Positions 24,265-31,915 are shown, counted from the stretch's first letter. The stretch is 33,606 bases of DNA from an uncultured Bryobacteraceae bacterium (GCA_937920635.1 CAKZUE010000088.1:1-33606); one strand, 5' to 3'. Made by a program: numbers and translations. The notes: generated by a model from the letters alone, not told the origin.

Positions 24265-24795
24265 ATGTCCTACGCTCGATGCATGGACATCGCGGCTGCC
24301 CTTCTTCTTCGCGAAAACGCTGCTCCAGTTGCGGTCAATTCGCTCGGGGCTCAGCTCCTGCTCTCGCCAGAGTGGGACAGGTTACATAGTGAAGCATTTG
24401 TTCGGCTGTCTGGCGGAGTGCGTTCGGCAATTTTTGTGGTCCATAGGCAGGGCGAACGCCCCCCCTGGCTGGTCTGGCTGACGCCGCTCATGGACTGTGA
24501 TTCCGGGCGCAATGGCTTGGGGCTTTGCTTTGTCTTCGACCCGGAACGGCAGGTTCATGTGACGGGAAGTTTGCTGCAAAGCATCTACCGCCTGACACCG
24601 GCGGAGATCCGGCTTGCCGAGCAATTGCTCCTGGGGCGGCGACCTGCCGAGGCAGCAGAAGCGCTGGGGATCACCATCCACACTGTTCGAACTTATTTGA
24701 AGCGCCTCTATCATAAGATCGGCGCGAGGACGCAAGCCACTCTGGTGCGGAAGTTGATGCAAGCCACTTCCGTGACAGGACTTTTGGCCGCTTGA
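24265..24795 (+). CDS. LuxR-family HTH transcriptional regulator
   Basis: A 176-aa protein. The C-terminal third is a LuxR/GerE-type DNA-binding domain: YRLTPAEIRLAEQLLLG, then AAEALGITIHTVRTYLKRLYHKIGAR. The N-terminal part (about 1-105) has a PAS-like strand pattern but is too short for a response-regulator receiver, and no phosphoacceptor motif is seen. GAGGG lies just 1 base before the ATG, which is close; ATG 24283 is an alternative. It follows the aminotransferase by 21 bp and is followed by a strong hairpin. It may regulate the upstream gene, which is inference. Confidence 0.82.
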   Translation: MSYARCMDIAAALLLRENAAPVAVNSLGAQLLLSPEWDRLHSEAFVRLSGGVRSAIFVVHRQGERPPWLVWLTPLMDCDSGRNGLGLCFVFDPERQVHVTGSLLQSIYRLTPAEIRLAEQLLLGRRPAEAAEALGITIHTVRTYLKRLYHKIGARTQATLVRKLMQATSVTGLLAA

Positions 24796-24828
24796 GCCTT
24801 TTGAGTACAGGCATCAGGATCGGAGGAA

Positions 24829-24861
24829 CGGGCGGGGCCGGGAGGGGATAGGCCCCGCCCG
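24829..24861 (+). terminator. hairpin terminator candidate without U-tract
   Basis: A perfect 11-bp stem, CGGGCGGGGCC (24829-24839) with GGCCCCGCCCG (24851-24861), and an 11-base loop lie 33 bp after the LuxR-type gene. No run of T follows, so it may need Rho or act as an RNA-stabilising end. The remaining bases up to 25087 hold no convincing gene. Confidence 0.6.
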
Positions 24862-25087
24862 CGGAAGTACACGTCACGGGATCGGTTGCCACCAGGTCGG
24901 TAATTCCAGAAACCTACTGACGCCTCAAAGGATCCGGCGCGGCCAGCCATGGCCGCCGCTGCCGTTGTGTTCGGTGCCGCGAGAGGGAACGCATCGAACT
25001 CATTCGCGTTCCGTTCCAGAGAGCGGTGGCCGTGTTCCGTACCGCAAGTGGAACGGCCGGATGCTGGTGCATGGGATCTTGCCTCTT

Positions 25088-26650
25088 TCAGCCTGCCCTG
25101 CGCGGACCCGAGCGGGCCGGGACAGGATGCGGCCCGGGAGCAGCGAGCCAGCCGCCCGGCCCATGTGCAGCGGAGGCTGGCTCTTGCGGGCCGACGACTC
25201 CGGCAGCGGCCGCAGCCGCCCAGGCGCCCGCCGGCACTGCGCCAGGGCGCAGGCTCTCCACCGACGGATAGCAGTGTTCCGTTTTCAGCCAGCGGAGCGG
25301 TTCGCCGGTCCATCGAGAACGCGCGAACTGCCACAGCGCCCTGAGAGAAGCTGCGGCATTGATCAGGTTGCCCCAAACCATGCGCACGGGCGCGCCTGCG
25401 GCGAACGTCCATCCGTATATCCGGCCGGAGCAGTACATGCGAACCGCCAGCCGATGGCAGCACAACGCGAGGTTCACCGCCAGCAGGGCGCTCAGCCAGG
25501 GCTGGCCGGCGATGGCTTCGCCCAGCCACCACCTCGCGGATGCGGCGTTCGCCGCGGTCCATCCCGCCAGCGCCCACAGAAAAACGAGGTTGCTCAACAG
25601 TCCGATCCAGCTCCCCCACAGGATCTTGCGGTCCCGCCAGAAGAACCACGCCTGGAGCCATGGCTGCCGCATGCGCCTGCCCCATCCGTGCCGCTGCCAG
25701 GCTTGCAGGCAGTTCCCGGTCACCCAACGGGTTCGCTGGCGTACGGCGGCGCGGAAGCTGCGCGGAAAGTACTCCCGTGTCGCCAGAGGCTCGCCGTTGC
25801 TCCACTGAAGGGGCACAAAAATCTGGCGGCAGCCGAGTTCGTGCAGGCGCAGTCCGTTGTCGTAGTCTTCGGTCAACGCAAGAGGGTCGAAGAGCCGGTT
25901 GGACTCCGCTTCCGCCAGTTCTTCCAGCACTTCGCGCCGGAACGCGGTGCCCACGCCGCAGCCTGGCAGGAATGCGCCCAGCGCCGCCCGGATCCGAAGA
26001 TCCTTGGTCTGGCTCTCGGCAAAGTCGTCGCAATAAACGCCGTGGGTCAGCTCTTCGAGCGGCGTGGCCAGCGCCAGCACGGGAATCTGAACCATCCCAG
26101 CCGTCTTCGTCAGACGGTTGACCAGGGCGAGCGAGTCGGGATGAATCAAGTCCTCGGCATCGTGGATCAGCACGGCCTCTGCCACGGGCGCTCCGTTCAT
26201 CTCCTGTTCAATGAGCCGCTGGTAGATCCAGTTCAGACAGTCCGCCTTGGATGTGGGCCCATCATGGGGTACCAGAGCCACCCGGACGTGTGGATTCCGC
26301 GCGGCTGCCCGCTGCACTGCGCTCCGGGTCTCCTCATCATTGCGGTACACACCCGCCAGCACCTGGTAGTTGCGGTAACGGATCGAGGCGAGGTTGTGAT
26401 CCAGCATCTTTTCGATTACCGGCGCTTCCTTCCAAAGCGGCAGCAGGATGGCGATGCGTTTCTCCGGGGCGGGACGAAGCCGAGGGGGAATGGCGGGAGT
26501 TTGCCGGCGCAGCAGCCAGAGCAGGTCCAGAGCCAGGTCGTCAAGCCCGCTTAGGAAAATGTAAAGGGCCAGAAACGCAATGACAGGCAATGCGGCAGCC
26601 ATCCATTGCCGGTCAAGCCAGCCGATTAAGTTGAGCAAAACCTCCACCAC
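25088..26650 (-). CDS. NfrB-like inner-membrane family 2 glycosyltransferase
   Basis: A 520-aa protein. An N-terminal membrane part (residues 1-48) precedes a GT2 domain: AILLPLWKEAPVI, HDAEDLIHP (163-171), LTEDYDNG (259-266) and RQRTRW (304-309), then three or more membrane helices and WLKTEHCYP (454-462). The motifs match the phage N4 receptor protein NfrB and relatives, which make a secreted polysaccharide. In characterised NfrB a C-terminal MshEN-like c-di-GMP-binding domain follows; here the tail after residue 462 is only about 58 residues of Ala/Pro/Gly. The start is GTG (26650 or 26647) without a clear ribosome site. Confidence 0.8.
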   Translation of the reverse strand: MVEVLLNLIGWLDRQWMAAALPVIAFLALYIFLSGLDDLALDLLWLLRRQTPAIPPRLRPAPEKRIAILLPLWKEAPVIEKMLDHNLASIRYRNYQVLAGVYRNDEETRSAVQRAAARNPHVRVALVPHDGPTSKADCLNWIYQRLIEQEMNGAPVAEAVLIHDAEDLIHPDSLALVNRLTKTAGMVQIPVLALATPLEELTHGVYCDDFAESQTKDLRIRAALGAFLPGCGVGTAFRREVLEELAEAESNRLFDPLALTEDYDNGLRLHELGCRQIFVPLQWSNGEPLATREYFPRSFRAAVRQRTRWVTGNCLQAWQRHGWGRRMRQPWLQAWFFWRDRKILWGSWIGLLSNLVFLWALAGWTAANAASARWWLGEAIAGQPWLSALLAVNLALCCHRLAVRMYCSGRIYGWTFAAGAPVRMVWGNLINAAASLRALWQFARSRWTGEPLRWLKTEHCYPSVESLRPGAVPAGAWAAAAAAGVVGPQEPASAAHGPGGWLAAPGPHPVPARSGPRRAG

Positions 26651-26953
26651 GATACAAGTGCGGCGGGGGAGGGAAACCTCTCAGATGGATTGCCGCCTGT
26701 GCAGCGGCGCCGGGAGGCGCCCCATGAAAGGCTCCGCGCCGGGCACGAGGCTGCTGCCTCGAAAATCACCCCGCGAGTGATCGCAAAAGAGTGCTTACGC
26801 TCTTTATTCGACGCCATGGGGCAGGCGGGGCGGGTCGCGCCGACTTTCATCCATGCTGATGTCCCGCAGGGTTATGGCGGCTTGTTCCGGCCGCTGGCGC
26901 GGCCTCCACGCGCAACACAGAAACGCGCCGATGCGGCCGAGGCTGGATCCAGT

Positions 26954-26981
26954 GCCGCGAGCGAAGCGGCCGAAGGCTGCG
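26954..26981 (+). repeat. REP-like GC-rich repeat, copy 2
   Basis: Matches the minus-strand reading of 18643-18670 at about 24 of 28 positions. It also forms an imperfect inverted pair with 27051-27076. Confidence 0.5.
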
Positions 26982-26989
26982 GGAGCGAG

Positions 26990-27027
26990 CGGTTGCAGGC
27001 AGGAACGGACATGACGGGCGCAACCGC
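26990..27027. repeat. inverted repeat hairpin inside the REP-like cluster
   Basis: GCGGTTGC (26990-26997) and GCAACCGC (27020-27027) are perfect complements around a 22-base loop. A competing pairing exists between about 26982-26995 and 27034-27047. Confidence 0.5.
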
Positions 27028-27050
27028 GTGGCGACCGCTCACTCTCGGGT

Positions 27051-27076
27051 GCTTCGCGCCCTCCGCTTGCGGCGCA
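27051..27076 (-). repeat. REP-like GC-rich repeat, degenerate copy 3
   Basis: Read on the minus strand this resembles 26954-26981 (shared CCGCAAGCGGA-type core) and forms the outer right arm of the imperfect palindrome 26954-27076. Confidence 0.4.
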
Positions 27077-27403
27077 GAAGCTGGGCATGGAGCAGAAGCG
27101 CGATCGAGCAGCCTTTTCGCGCGGCACAATCCAGCGGCGCGGCCGAGCCCGGCGTTTTCCTGCCTCCGGGTGGAGCTCGGCTTCAGGGCTGGCCGCTGCC
27201 GGGGTTTCTTGCAGCAGCCGCGAGTGCGGCCGTCCAGTCCTCAGGTGCGGATTTCGGATGCGGAGCGCCGGATGAAAATGGCGGGACGGGAGCAGCAGAT
27301 GGAAGCGGGGACAAGCGTCCGGCAACTGGTCTAAGGTATCAGAATGTCAGACTTGATAGCGGGGCGGAATCCCCCTCCTCCCGCCCCCTCCAATACAGGC
27401 GAG

Positions 27404-27616
27404 CTACTTCTTGGGCGCGCCTTCCAGCGTGCCCTTTTCCTTGTAAAACTTCCCGACCGCGTTCAGCAGCGGATTTTCCTTGGTTGGCTTGCCCTTTTCA
27501 TGGCAAGTCGTGCAAGGCTTCTTCTCCTTCTTGCTGAGCTCCACCGTGGCGAACGCGCTGCCGGCCAGCAGGGCTGCCGCGGCGGCGACCGGAATCATCA
27601 ATCGCAAGCCTTTCAT
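27404..27616 (-). CDS. small exported monoheme c-type cytochrome
   Basis: A 70-aa precursor. A signal peptide (MKGLRLMIPVAAAAALLAGSAFA) is followed by a mature part of about 46 residues with one heme-binding CTTCH (Cys35, Cys38, His39) and a Lys-rich KGKPTKENPLLNAVGKFYKEKG stretch. No methionine occurs after the heme motif, so a classical Met distal ligand is missing. The periplasmic role would be electron transfer or heme-linked sensing; no partner is in the window. AAGGAG lies about 15 bases before the ATG, rather far. Confidence 0.75.
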   Translation of the reverse strand: MKGLRLMIPVAAAAALLAGSAFATVELSKKEKKPCTTCHEKGKPTKENPLLNAVGKFYKEKGTLEGAPKK

Positions 27617-27650
27617 GGTTCGTGCTCTTGCTCCTTGCTAGTAAGATCAA

Positions 27651-27666
27651 GGCCGCTTGCGCGGCC
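27651..27666 (-). terminator. weak terminator-like hairpin after the XRE-cupin gene
   Basis: On the minus strand GGCCGC-GCAA-GCGGCC forms a 6-bp stem with a GNRA loop, followed by TTGATCTT. It lies between the XRE-cupin stop and the cytochrome start. Confidence 0.4.
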
Positions 27667-27732
27667 ATTGGCCAGAATACCACTACTCCCGGTGACGTGA
27701 CCGGCCGCGGGCGCGTTGCCGACAACTGGATC

Positions 27733-28359
27733 TCAGAGACGTGGAGGGGTGGTGACCACAACCGCCTTCGCGCTGGTCTCCCCAAGTGCCCGGTAGGCGT
27801 GCGGATGCGACGCGTCGAAATACACGCTGTCGCCCGCGTGCAGCACCGTTTCTTCCTCTTCATACCGCAAGCCCAGGTCGCCTTCCAGCACGAGCAGGAA
27901 CTCCGCTCCGTCGTGCACGTGATCCTGCACCTGCCCCGGCGTTCGAGGCTCGAACTCCGCCAGATACGCCTGTAGCGACTTCTCCTGAGCCGAGAATGCC
28001 AGCACCTCGAACCAATACGCCGGCGCCGGAGCGTCGGCTCGGTCGGGGAAGCGCATCCGTTCGCCTTTCCGGACGACCGAAAATAGTCCGCGTTTCTTTC
28101 GATCGGCAAAGAAGTACTCCAGCCCCACGTCGAAGACCATCGCGATGCGCGCCAGCGTCGGCAGCGTCGGAACCAGCTTGCCGTTCTCCAACTGCGACAG
28201 CATCGACGGCGACAGCCCCGTGTGCTTGCCCAGATCCACCAACCCAATCTTCTTCCTCAGCCGCAATCGCCGCAGCTTGTCACCCAACTGATACGAGCCC
28301 AGCACCCGCTGGATGGTCTCCGGGCCGGTCTCGAAGGGCTTGACCTGATCTTCTTTCAT
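27733..28359 (-). CDS. XRE-family transcriptional regulator with cupin domain
   Basis: A 208-aa protein. Residues about 20-80 are a helix-turn-helix: LGDKLRRLRLRKKIGLVDLGKHTGLSPSMLSQLENGK in consecutive helices. The C-terminal half is a cupin_2 barrel, with HVHDGAEFLLVLEGDLGL and HAGDSVYFDASHPHAYRAL holding the conserved His/Glu metal positions. Such proteins repress genes and sense a small ligand through the cupin. The ATG at 28359 has AAGGAG 11 bases upstream; a TTG at 28404 is unlikely. It is divergent from the ECF sigma gene with back-to-back promoters and may control it. Confidence 0.9.
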   Translation of the reverse strand: MKEDQVKPFETGPETIQRVLGSYQLGDKLRRLRLRKKIGLVDLGKHTGLSPSMLSQLENGKLVPTLPTLARIAMVFDVGLEYFFADRKKRGLFSVVRKGERMRFPDRADAPAPAYWFEVLAFSAQEKSLQAYLAEFEPRTPGQVQDHVHDGAEFLLVLEGDLGLRYEEEETVLHAGDSVYFDASHPHAYRALGETSAKAVVVTTPPRL

Positions 28360-28382
28360 CTTTACTAAAACTCCTTTTGATA

Positions 28383-28411
28383 TTTTTACCTCTGCTGAAG
28401 CCAAATTTCAA
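28383..28411 (-). promoter_or_regulatory. candidate promoter of the XRE-cupin gene
   Basis: On the minus strand TTGAAA (28411-28406) and TAAAAA (28388-28383) are separated by 17 bp, 24 bases upstream of the ATG at 28359. Confidence 0.5.
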
Positions 28412-28417
28412 TAGGAC

Positions 28418-28446
28418 TTGAGAATGGTTCAGCAATGCCGTACGCT
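28418..28446 (+). promoter_or_regulatory. candidate promoter of the ECF sigma gene
   Basis: TTGAGA (28418-28423) and TACGCT (28441-28446) are spaced 17 bp, 27 bases before the ATG at 28474. Its -35 element is 6 bp from that of the divergent promoter. Confidence 0.5.
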
Positions 28447-28473
28447 AGAAGAGATCGCTAGAAAGGAAGACTC

Positions 28474-29094
28474 ATGCCAAAGTCTCTCACCGCCTATAGC
28501 CGCCTCGAGGACTCCCAGCTCGTTGTCCTCGCGCAAAGCGGCGACAACGAGGCTTTCGCCGAGTTGATCGAGCGCCATCAAACCATCTGCCGGCGCCTCG
28601 CTCTGTCCATTCTGAAGAACGCTGAAGATGCGGAAGATGAGGTGCAGAACGCGCTCTGGAAGGCCTTCGAGCACATTGGCCAGTTCCAGCAGGACGCCAA
28701 ATTCTCGACGTGGCTGTCGCGCATCGTCGTCAATCAGTGTCTGATGCGGCTGCGCAAAGACAAGCGGGCCCGCATGGTGTCCATCGACGAGCCGGTGTCG
28801 GCCGAAGACAATATGCGGCTGGATCTTCCTGACCACAACCTCACCCCCGAGCAGGCGCTCGGGCAGACGGAACTGGGCGCCGTTCTCCAGACTGAAATCC
28901 GCCGCATCCCTCCTCTGCTGCGCGAAGTCATCATTCTGCGCGATGTCGAAGAGAGGCCGATGGAAGAGATTTCGGAGAAGCTCGGCATTTCGGTCGCCGC
29001 CGCCAAGAGCCGGCTGCTGCGCGCGCGTCTGGAACTGCGGGAGCGCATGCAGAAGCACCTCGGCGTGATGGGGTTGGCCACGTTGACCACTTGA
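28474..29094 (+). CDS. ECF-type RNA polymerase sigma factor
   Basis: A 206-aa sigma-70 family protein with region 2 (FAELIERHQTICRRLALSI, NAEDAEDEVQNALWKAFEHI, then FSTWLSRIVVNQCLMRLRK) and region 4 (IPPLLREVIILRDVEERPMEEISEKLGISVAAAKSRLLRARLE, in consecutive parts). AAGGAAG precedes the ATG. Unlike the pair at 21695-22818, no anti-sigma gene is adjacent; the divergent neighbour is an XRE-cupin regulator, so control may be transcriptional. It is followed after 87 bp by the phoH operon, which appears to have its own promoter. Confidence 0.92.
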   Translation: MPKSLTAYSRLEDSQLVVLAQSGDNEAFAELIERHQTICRRLALSILKNAEDAEDEVQNALWKAFEHIGQFQQDAKFSTWLSRIVVNQCLMRLRKDKRARMVSIDEPVSAEDNMRLDLPDHNLTPEQALGQTELGAVLQTEIRRIPPLLREVIILRDVEERPMEEISEKLGISVAAAKSRLLRARLELRERMQKHLGVMGLATLTT

Positions 29095-29123
29095 GTTTCG
29101 CTGGCGCCCGGCGCCGCCATCCC

Positions 29124-29132
29124 TGATATAGT
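29124..29132 (+). promoter_or_regulatory. extended -10 promoter candidate for the phoH operon
   Basis: TGATATAGT is an extended -10 (TG-n-TATAGT) with no -35 match. A transcript from here would begin at about 29139-29141, at or within two bases of the leader-ORF ATG. Confidence 0.5.
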
Positions 29133-29140
29133 GAAAGTAG

Positions 29141-29185
29141 ATGACGGCCCAGGCACTGGATGACGGCGCCGCCTTCGGCGCATGA
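29141..29185 (+). CDS. putative 14-codon leader peptide ORF upstream of phoH
   Basis: ATG followed by 13 codons (MTAQALDDGAAFGA) and a TGA that overlaps the phoH ATG as ATGA (29182-29185). phoH has no ribosome binding site of its own, and a GCGCC/GGCGC hairpin (29166-29170 with 29177-29181) abuts its start, so coupling from this ORF would explain how phoH is translated. Start near the predicted transcript 5' end suggests a leaderless message. Conservation is untested. Confidence 0.42.
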   Translation: MTAQALDDGAAFGA

Positions 29186-30201
29186 AGGTACGCCTGCCCC
29201 TCATTCGTGGACTGGAGAGCTTCTTCGGAACCCGCGACGAAAACCTGCGTCTGCTGGAGTCCGGGTTCGGGGTAGCTACCCGGCTTACGCCCGACGCCTT
29301 TGAGATTGAAGGCGAGCCGGATGCGGTTTCGCGCTCGGAAAGCATCGTCCGCGATTTCATCTCCCTCACCGAATCCGGCCACAAAATCTCCGCGGGCGAC
29401 GTGAACAGTTTTCTGCGCGTGCTGACGGCTGACGACTCGGTCACGCTCCGGTCGCTGTTTGAAAGCGGACGGGCGCGCAACTTCGGCAAGAAGTCGCTGG
29501 CGCCGAAGACTCCGAACCAGCGCGCCTATCTCGACGCCATCGAGCGCTACGACCTTGTCTTCGGGATCGGACCGGCAGGCACGGGCAAAACCTATCTGGC
29601 CGTCGCCATGGCCGTTTCCGCGCTGCTGAACAAGCAGGTCACGCGCATCATTCTGACCCGCCCCGCGGTGGAGGCGGGCGAGCGGCTCGGCTTTCTTCCC
29701 GGCACGTTGCAGGAGAAAGTGGACCCCTACCTGCGCCCGCTGTACGACGCGCTGTTCGACATGCTGGAAACGGAACGCGTGGAGCGGTATCTCGAACGCA
29801 ACGTGATCGAGATTGCGCCGCTGGCCTTCATGCGCGGCCGCACGCTCAACGACAGCTTCATCATCCTGGACGAGGCGCAGAATTCCACCGCCGAGCAAAT
29901 GAAAATGTTCCTCACGCGCCAGGGCTTCAACTCGAAGACCGTGGTCACCGGGGATCTGACCCAGATCGACCTGCCGCCCGGCAAGCGCTGCGGTCTCAGC
30001 GAGGCGGTCGACATCCTGAAGGGCGTCGAGGGCATTCAGGTGATCTATTTCGATCAGCGCGACGTGGTCCGCAATGCGCTGGTGCAGCGCATCGTGCGCG
30101 CCTACGAGCAATACAATGAACTGATGGGGCCGGGCCGCCAGATGTCGCTCAAGCTGGATCAGCCGCCCGCCGAGCTCCAGCAGGACGCCGCCGTTCCATA
30201 G
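29182..30201 (+). CDS. PhoH-like ATPase
   Basis: A 339-aa PhoH/YbeZ family protein. An N-terminal KH-like part (about 1-100) precedes the P-loop domain with GPAGTGKTYLAVA Walker A (about 128-140), LTRPAVEAGERLGFLPG, the Walker B FIILDEAQNSTAEQMKMFLTR and TGDLTQIDLP. It is a nucleotide-hydrolysing RNA-linked enzyme that works with YbeY in ribosome and RNA maturation. An in-frame TGA at 29161 fixes the ATG at 29182 as the first start. ybeY starts 2 bp after its stop. Confidence 0.94.
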   Translation: MKVRLPLIRGLESFFGTRDENLRLLESGFGVATRLTPDAFEIEGEPDAVSRSESIVRDFISLTESGHKISAGDVNSFLRVLTADDSVTLRSLFESGRARNFGKKSLAPKTPNQRAYLDAIERYDLVFGIGPAGTGKTYLAVAMAVSALLNKQVTRIILTRPAVEAGERLGFLPGTLQEKVDPYLRPLYDALFDMLETERVERYLERNVIEIAPLAFMRGRTLNDSFIILDEAQNSTAEQMKMFLTRQGFNSKTVVTGDLTQIDLPPGKRCGLSEAVDILKGVEGIQVIYFDQRDVVRNALVQRIVRAYEQYNELMGPGRQMSLKLDQPPAELQQDAAVP

Positions 30202-30203
30202 GG

Positions 30204-30653
30204 ATGAACGAAGATCCGCTGCTTGTTTTTGCCGCCGCCACGCCCGGCGTGGACCGCCCCGCGCTACGCCGGTTCGCTTCCCGCCTGCGCGAGGAGGTGG
30301 CGGAAGGCCGCCCCTTCTGCTGCCGCATCACGTCGGACCGCGAGGTGCGCGAGCTGAACCGGCGGTTCCTGGGCGAGGATCGTCCGACGGACGTGCTCAG
30401 CTTCCCCTCGGGTTCCGGCATCGGCTCGCTCGGCGACATCGCCATCGCTTTCCCTTACGCCCGCCGGCAGGCGGAGGCGCTCGGCCACTCCGCCGACGTC
30501 GAGTTGCGCGTGCTGCTGCTGCATGGCGTGCTGCACCTGCTCGGTTACGACCACGAGACCGACCGCGGCAGGATGCGCCGGGCGGAAGAGCGCTGGCGCG
30601 CGCGCCTCGGGCTGCCGCACTCGCTCACCGGGCGCGCCGGGTGCCGGTCATGA
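30204..30653 (+). CDS. ybeY: endoribonuclease YbeY, rRNA maturation factor
   Basis: A 149-aa protein with the zinc motif HGVLHLLGYDHE (three histidines, H-x3-H-x5-H) near residue 110, preceded by LNRRFLGEDRPTDVLSFPSG and LGDIAIAFPYARRQAE, all characteristic of YbeY. It is a metal-dependent RNase acting in 16S rRNA 3' end maturation and 70S quality control. The stop overlaps the next start as ATGA (30650-30653). The C terminus after the motif (RRAEERWRARLGLPHSL) is slightly longer than usual. Confidence 0.95.
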   Translation: MNEDPLLVFAAATPGVDRPALRRFASRLREEVAEGRPFCCRITSDREVRELNRRFLGEDRPTDVLSFPSGSGIGSLGDIAIAFPYARRQAEALGHSADVELRVLLLHGVLHLLGYDHETDRGRMRRAEERWRARLGLPHSLTGRAGCRS

Positions 30654-31915
30654 TCTTCCTGCTGGCCCTGCTGTTTCTGCTTCTGCTGACCGTGGTCGGC
30701 TTCGTGCAGCTTCTCTATCTCGAATCGCTCCGCCTGCGCACGCGCGAGACTCCCGCCCTCGTCTGGTTCAAGGAGCGGCTGCAGGACGAGCTCGGGTATG
30801 AAACAGAACAGGGGGCGTTCGTTTTTTCCCTGATCAAGCACACGCTGCTCGTGTTGTGCGGCGGCGCGCTGGTGCTGGCTTCCGGCGGCGCGGGCTGGCT
30901 CGCGCGGCTCGAGCCCGTGGCCGCCGCCTGGCTCGTGATGATCATCGCTTCCTATGTGTTGCCGCAGATGCTCTACCGGCGTTCCTCCGGCCGGTGGATC
31001 TCTCCGCTGGTTCCTCTGCTGCGCCTGCTGGAATTGCTCTTCCGCCCCGTCACACTGACGCTGGGCTTCTTCGAGAAGCTCTTCGAACTCAGTGAACCCG
31101 GCGAAGAGGAGGCGCCCGCCTCCAGCGCCGAGGAGATCGAGGCGCTGATCACCGCCGGCGAGGAGGAAGGGATTCTCGAACGCGAGGATTCGCGGCTCAT
31201 CCAGAACGTCGTCGCCTTCGGCGACAAGCGCGTCCGCGAGGTGATGACGCCGCGCCGCTCCATCGTCGCGATGGAAGTGAACGGCTCGCTCGAGGACCTG
31301 CGCCGGCTGGCCAAGGAGCAGCAGTTTTCGCGCATCCCGATCTATGAAGGCGACATCGACCACATCATCGGTTTCGTGCACGTGCGCGACCTGTTCGAGC
31401 TGGACGACGAGCACCGCCACAGCAAGACCATCCGCGACCTGATGCGGCCTATTGAAGCCGTGCCGGAGACCAAGCCGGTCCCGCTGCTGCTGCGCGAGAT
31501 GCAGGAGCGCGGCATCCACATCGTCTTTGTCGTCGACGAGTACGGGCGCGTGGCGGGGCTGGCCACGATGGAGGACCTGGTCGAGGAGGTATTCGGCGAA
31601 ATCCGCGACGAGCACGAGCCGCAGCACGATATCGAACGCAACGCGGATGGCTCCATCACCGTTTCCGGCGCCTTTGACATCGACCACCTGAACGACTACT
31701 TCGGCTTCCGCCCCGGAGAAGACGTGGAAGCCACCACGATCGGCGGGCTTGCCTCCGAGTGGCATGGCTCGGTGCCGCGCCCCGGCGAGGTGGTCGAAAG
31801 AGAGGGGCTGCGCATCGAGGTGCTTTCTGCCGACGATTACCGCGTGGACCGCGTGCGCGTCAGCGCCGGCGCCCCTGCCCGCCAGGAGAATCCCGACCGT
31901 GAAGACGAAAAATGA
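30650..31915 (+). CDS. CorC/HlyC family (hemolysin-related) membrane protein
   Basis: A 421-aa protein. Residues about 1-150 contain three or four membrane segments (a shortened DUF21-like part). Two CBS domains follow: VMTPRRSIVAMEVNGS, then FSRIPIYEGDIDHIIGFVHVRDLF, and MRPIEAVPETKPVPLLL with VVDEYGRVAGLATMEDLVEE. A CorC_HlyC domain ends the protein (GSITVSGAFDIDHLNDYFG). Relatives are implicated in Mg2+/Co2+ efflux or membrane integrity. ATG 30650 is preferred to GTG 30641 because it overlaps the ybeY stop. The phoH-ybeY-corC order is a widely conserved cluster. era overlaps the end by 17 bp. Confidence 0.9.
   Translation: MIFLLALLFLLLLTVVGFVQLLYLESLRLRTRETPALVWFKERLQDELGYETEQGAFVFSLIKHTLLVLCGGALVLASGGAGWLARLEPVAAAWLVMIIASYVLPQMLYRRSSGRWISPLVPLLRLLELLFRPVTLTLGFFEKLFELSEPGEEEAPASSAEEIEALITAGEEEGILEREDSRLIQNVVAFGDKRVREVMTPRRSIVAMEVNGSLEDLRRLAKEQQFSRIPIYEGDIDHIIGFVHVRDLFELDDEHRHSKTIRDLMRPIEAVPETKPVPLLLREMQERGIHIVFVVDEYGRVAGLATMEDLVEEVFGEIRDEHEPQHDIERNADGSITVSGAFDIDHLNDYFGFRPGEDVEATTIGGLASEWHGSVPRPGEVVEREGLRIEVLSADDYRVDRVRVSAGAPARQENPDREDEK

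Larger units (their letters stand above)
26651..27403. other. gene-poor, GC-rich, repeat-bearing stretch
   Basis: No gene can be supported in about 750 bp. Long frames are open on both strands (plus 26690-27334, minus 26804-27325), but their products are low in hydrophobic core pattern and rich in Arg/Ala/Pro, as expected of GC-rich non-coding DNA. It holds REP-like copies and nested inverted repeats (26954-27076). It sits between the divergent start of the NfrB-like gene and the end of the cytochrome gene. Confidence 0.55.

Noticed and set aside
24711-26554. Long frames opposite and beside the NfrB-like gene (minus 24711-26033, plus 24965-26554)
   Set aside because: Both lack family motifs, while the frame at 25088-26650 carries all GT2 signatures. 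I considered the first as a frameshifted MshEN tail but saw no such domain.
26690-27334. Plus-strand 214-aa and minus-strand 173-aa frames
   Set aside because: Low-complexity Arg/Ala/Pro composition, no ribosome site, and overlap with nested repeats argue for non-coding DNA.
28429-30111. 560-aa minus-strand frame
   Set aside because: Antisense to the ECF sigma and phoH genes.
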